In this document: positions 6,060 to 6,098 of the stretch, one piece after another
How the letters are laid out: the number at the start of each line of letters is the position of its first letter
Position numbering within the stretch: position 1 is the first letter of the stretch
Assembly: GCA_002725445.1 (NCBI GenBank)
Contig: PBPD01000104.1
Span: 1 to 6,098, forward strand
Length of the DNA stretch: 6,098 bases
From: Rickettsiales bacterium
Lineage (GTDB): Bacteria > Pseudomonadota > Alphaproteobacteria > Rickettsiales > UBA3002
Direction: 5' to 3'
Notes under the pieces: model-generated
What the model saw: the letters and a program-made list of their open reading frames with translations, nothing else
Told to the model about the DNA's origin: nothing
Database searches by the model: none
Translations under genes and position numbers: made by a program

Positions 6060-6098
6060 ATATGATAAACACTCGATTTCCGGCTAATTTTGTCGATG
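6060..6098. other. Right-edge upstream region, no gene assigned
   Basis: This stretch upstream of the metal operon contains ATATGAT at 6060-6066, an inverted copy of ATCATAT at 6021-6027. A -10-like TATGAT therefore also faces the plus strand, but no good -35 is seen 16-18 bp before it. The window ends with an ATG at 6096-6098 that lacks a Shine-Dalgarno. A divergent gene beyond the edge is possible but not shown. Confidence 0.25.

Overview
The window is a run of minus-strand genes from a bacterium, most likely a proteobacterium. The support is a MerR-type regulator, a two-HMA CopA-type ATPase, the DUF1007/NicO (COG3683/COG2215) pair and moderate GC. I cannot assign a genus, and gamma- versus alphaproteobacterium is open. 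Every gene I can support reads right to left.

The right-hand two thirds (about 6066 down to 1260) look like one metal-responsive transcription unit. It starts with a MerR-family promoter: a -35-like TTGAGT and a -10-like TATGAT separated by 19 bp, with an imperfect dyad in the spacer. In order follow a MerR-family metal sensor, a Cu(I)-type P1B-1 ATPase (CopA) overlapping it by an ATGA junction, a 69-aa CopZ-like copper chaperone, a secreted DUF1007 protein, and a NicO/RcnA-type membrane transporter with a His-rich loop. Spacings are -4, 32, about -14 (or 31) and 3 nt. The simple model is metal binding by the regulator, activation of its own promoter, cytosolic copper handling by CopZ, export by CopA, and an accessory export or periplasmic step by the DUF1007/NicO pair. 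The last step is inference, because the substrates of this pair are not settled.

After a 187-bp gap without a convincing gene (1073-1259) comes a 291-aa protein with a class I methyltransferase-like Rossmann core (197-1072). It belongs to a poorly characterised family and starts with GTG. Between it and the left edge is a short open frame (61-171) that reads like real protein sequence. Its stop codon overlaps the Shine-Dalgarno of the last gene, the first 16 codons of an isopropylmalate/isocitrate/tartrate-type dehydrogenase cut off by the window edge.

The most interesting points are the probable leaderless start of the merR mRNA, the cysteine spacing of the regulator (closer to MerR/ZntR than to CueR) in front of a Cu(I) pump, the co-transcription of a DUF1007/NicO pair with copper genes, and the small coupled frame at 61-171. 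No RNA genes, insertion sequences, CRISPR arrays or convincing intrinsic terminators were seen.
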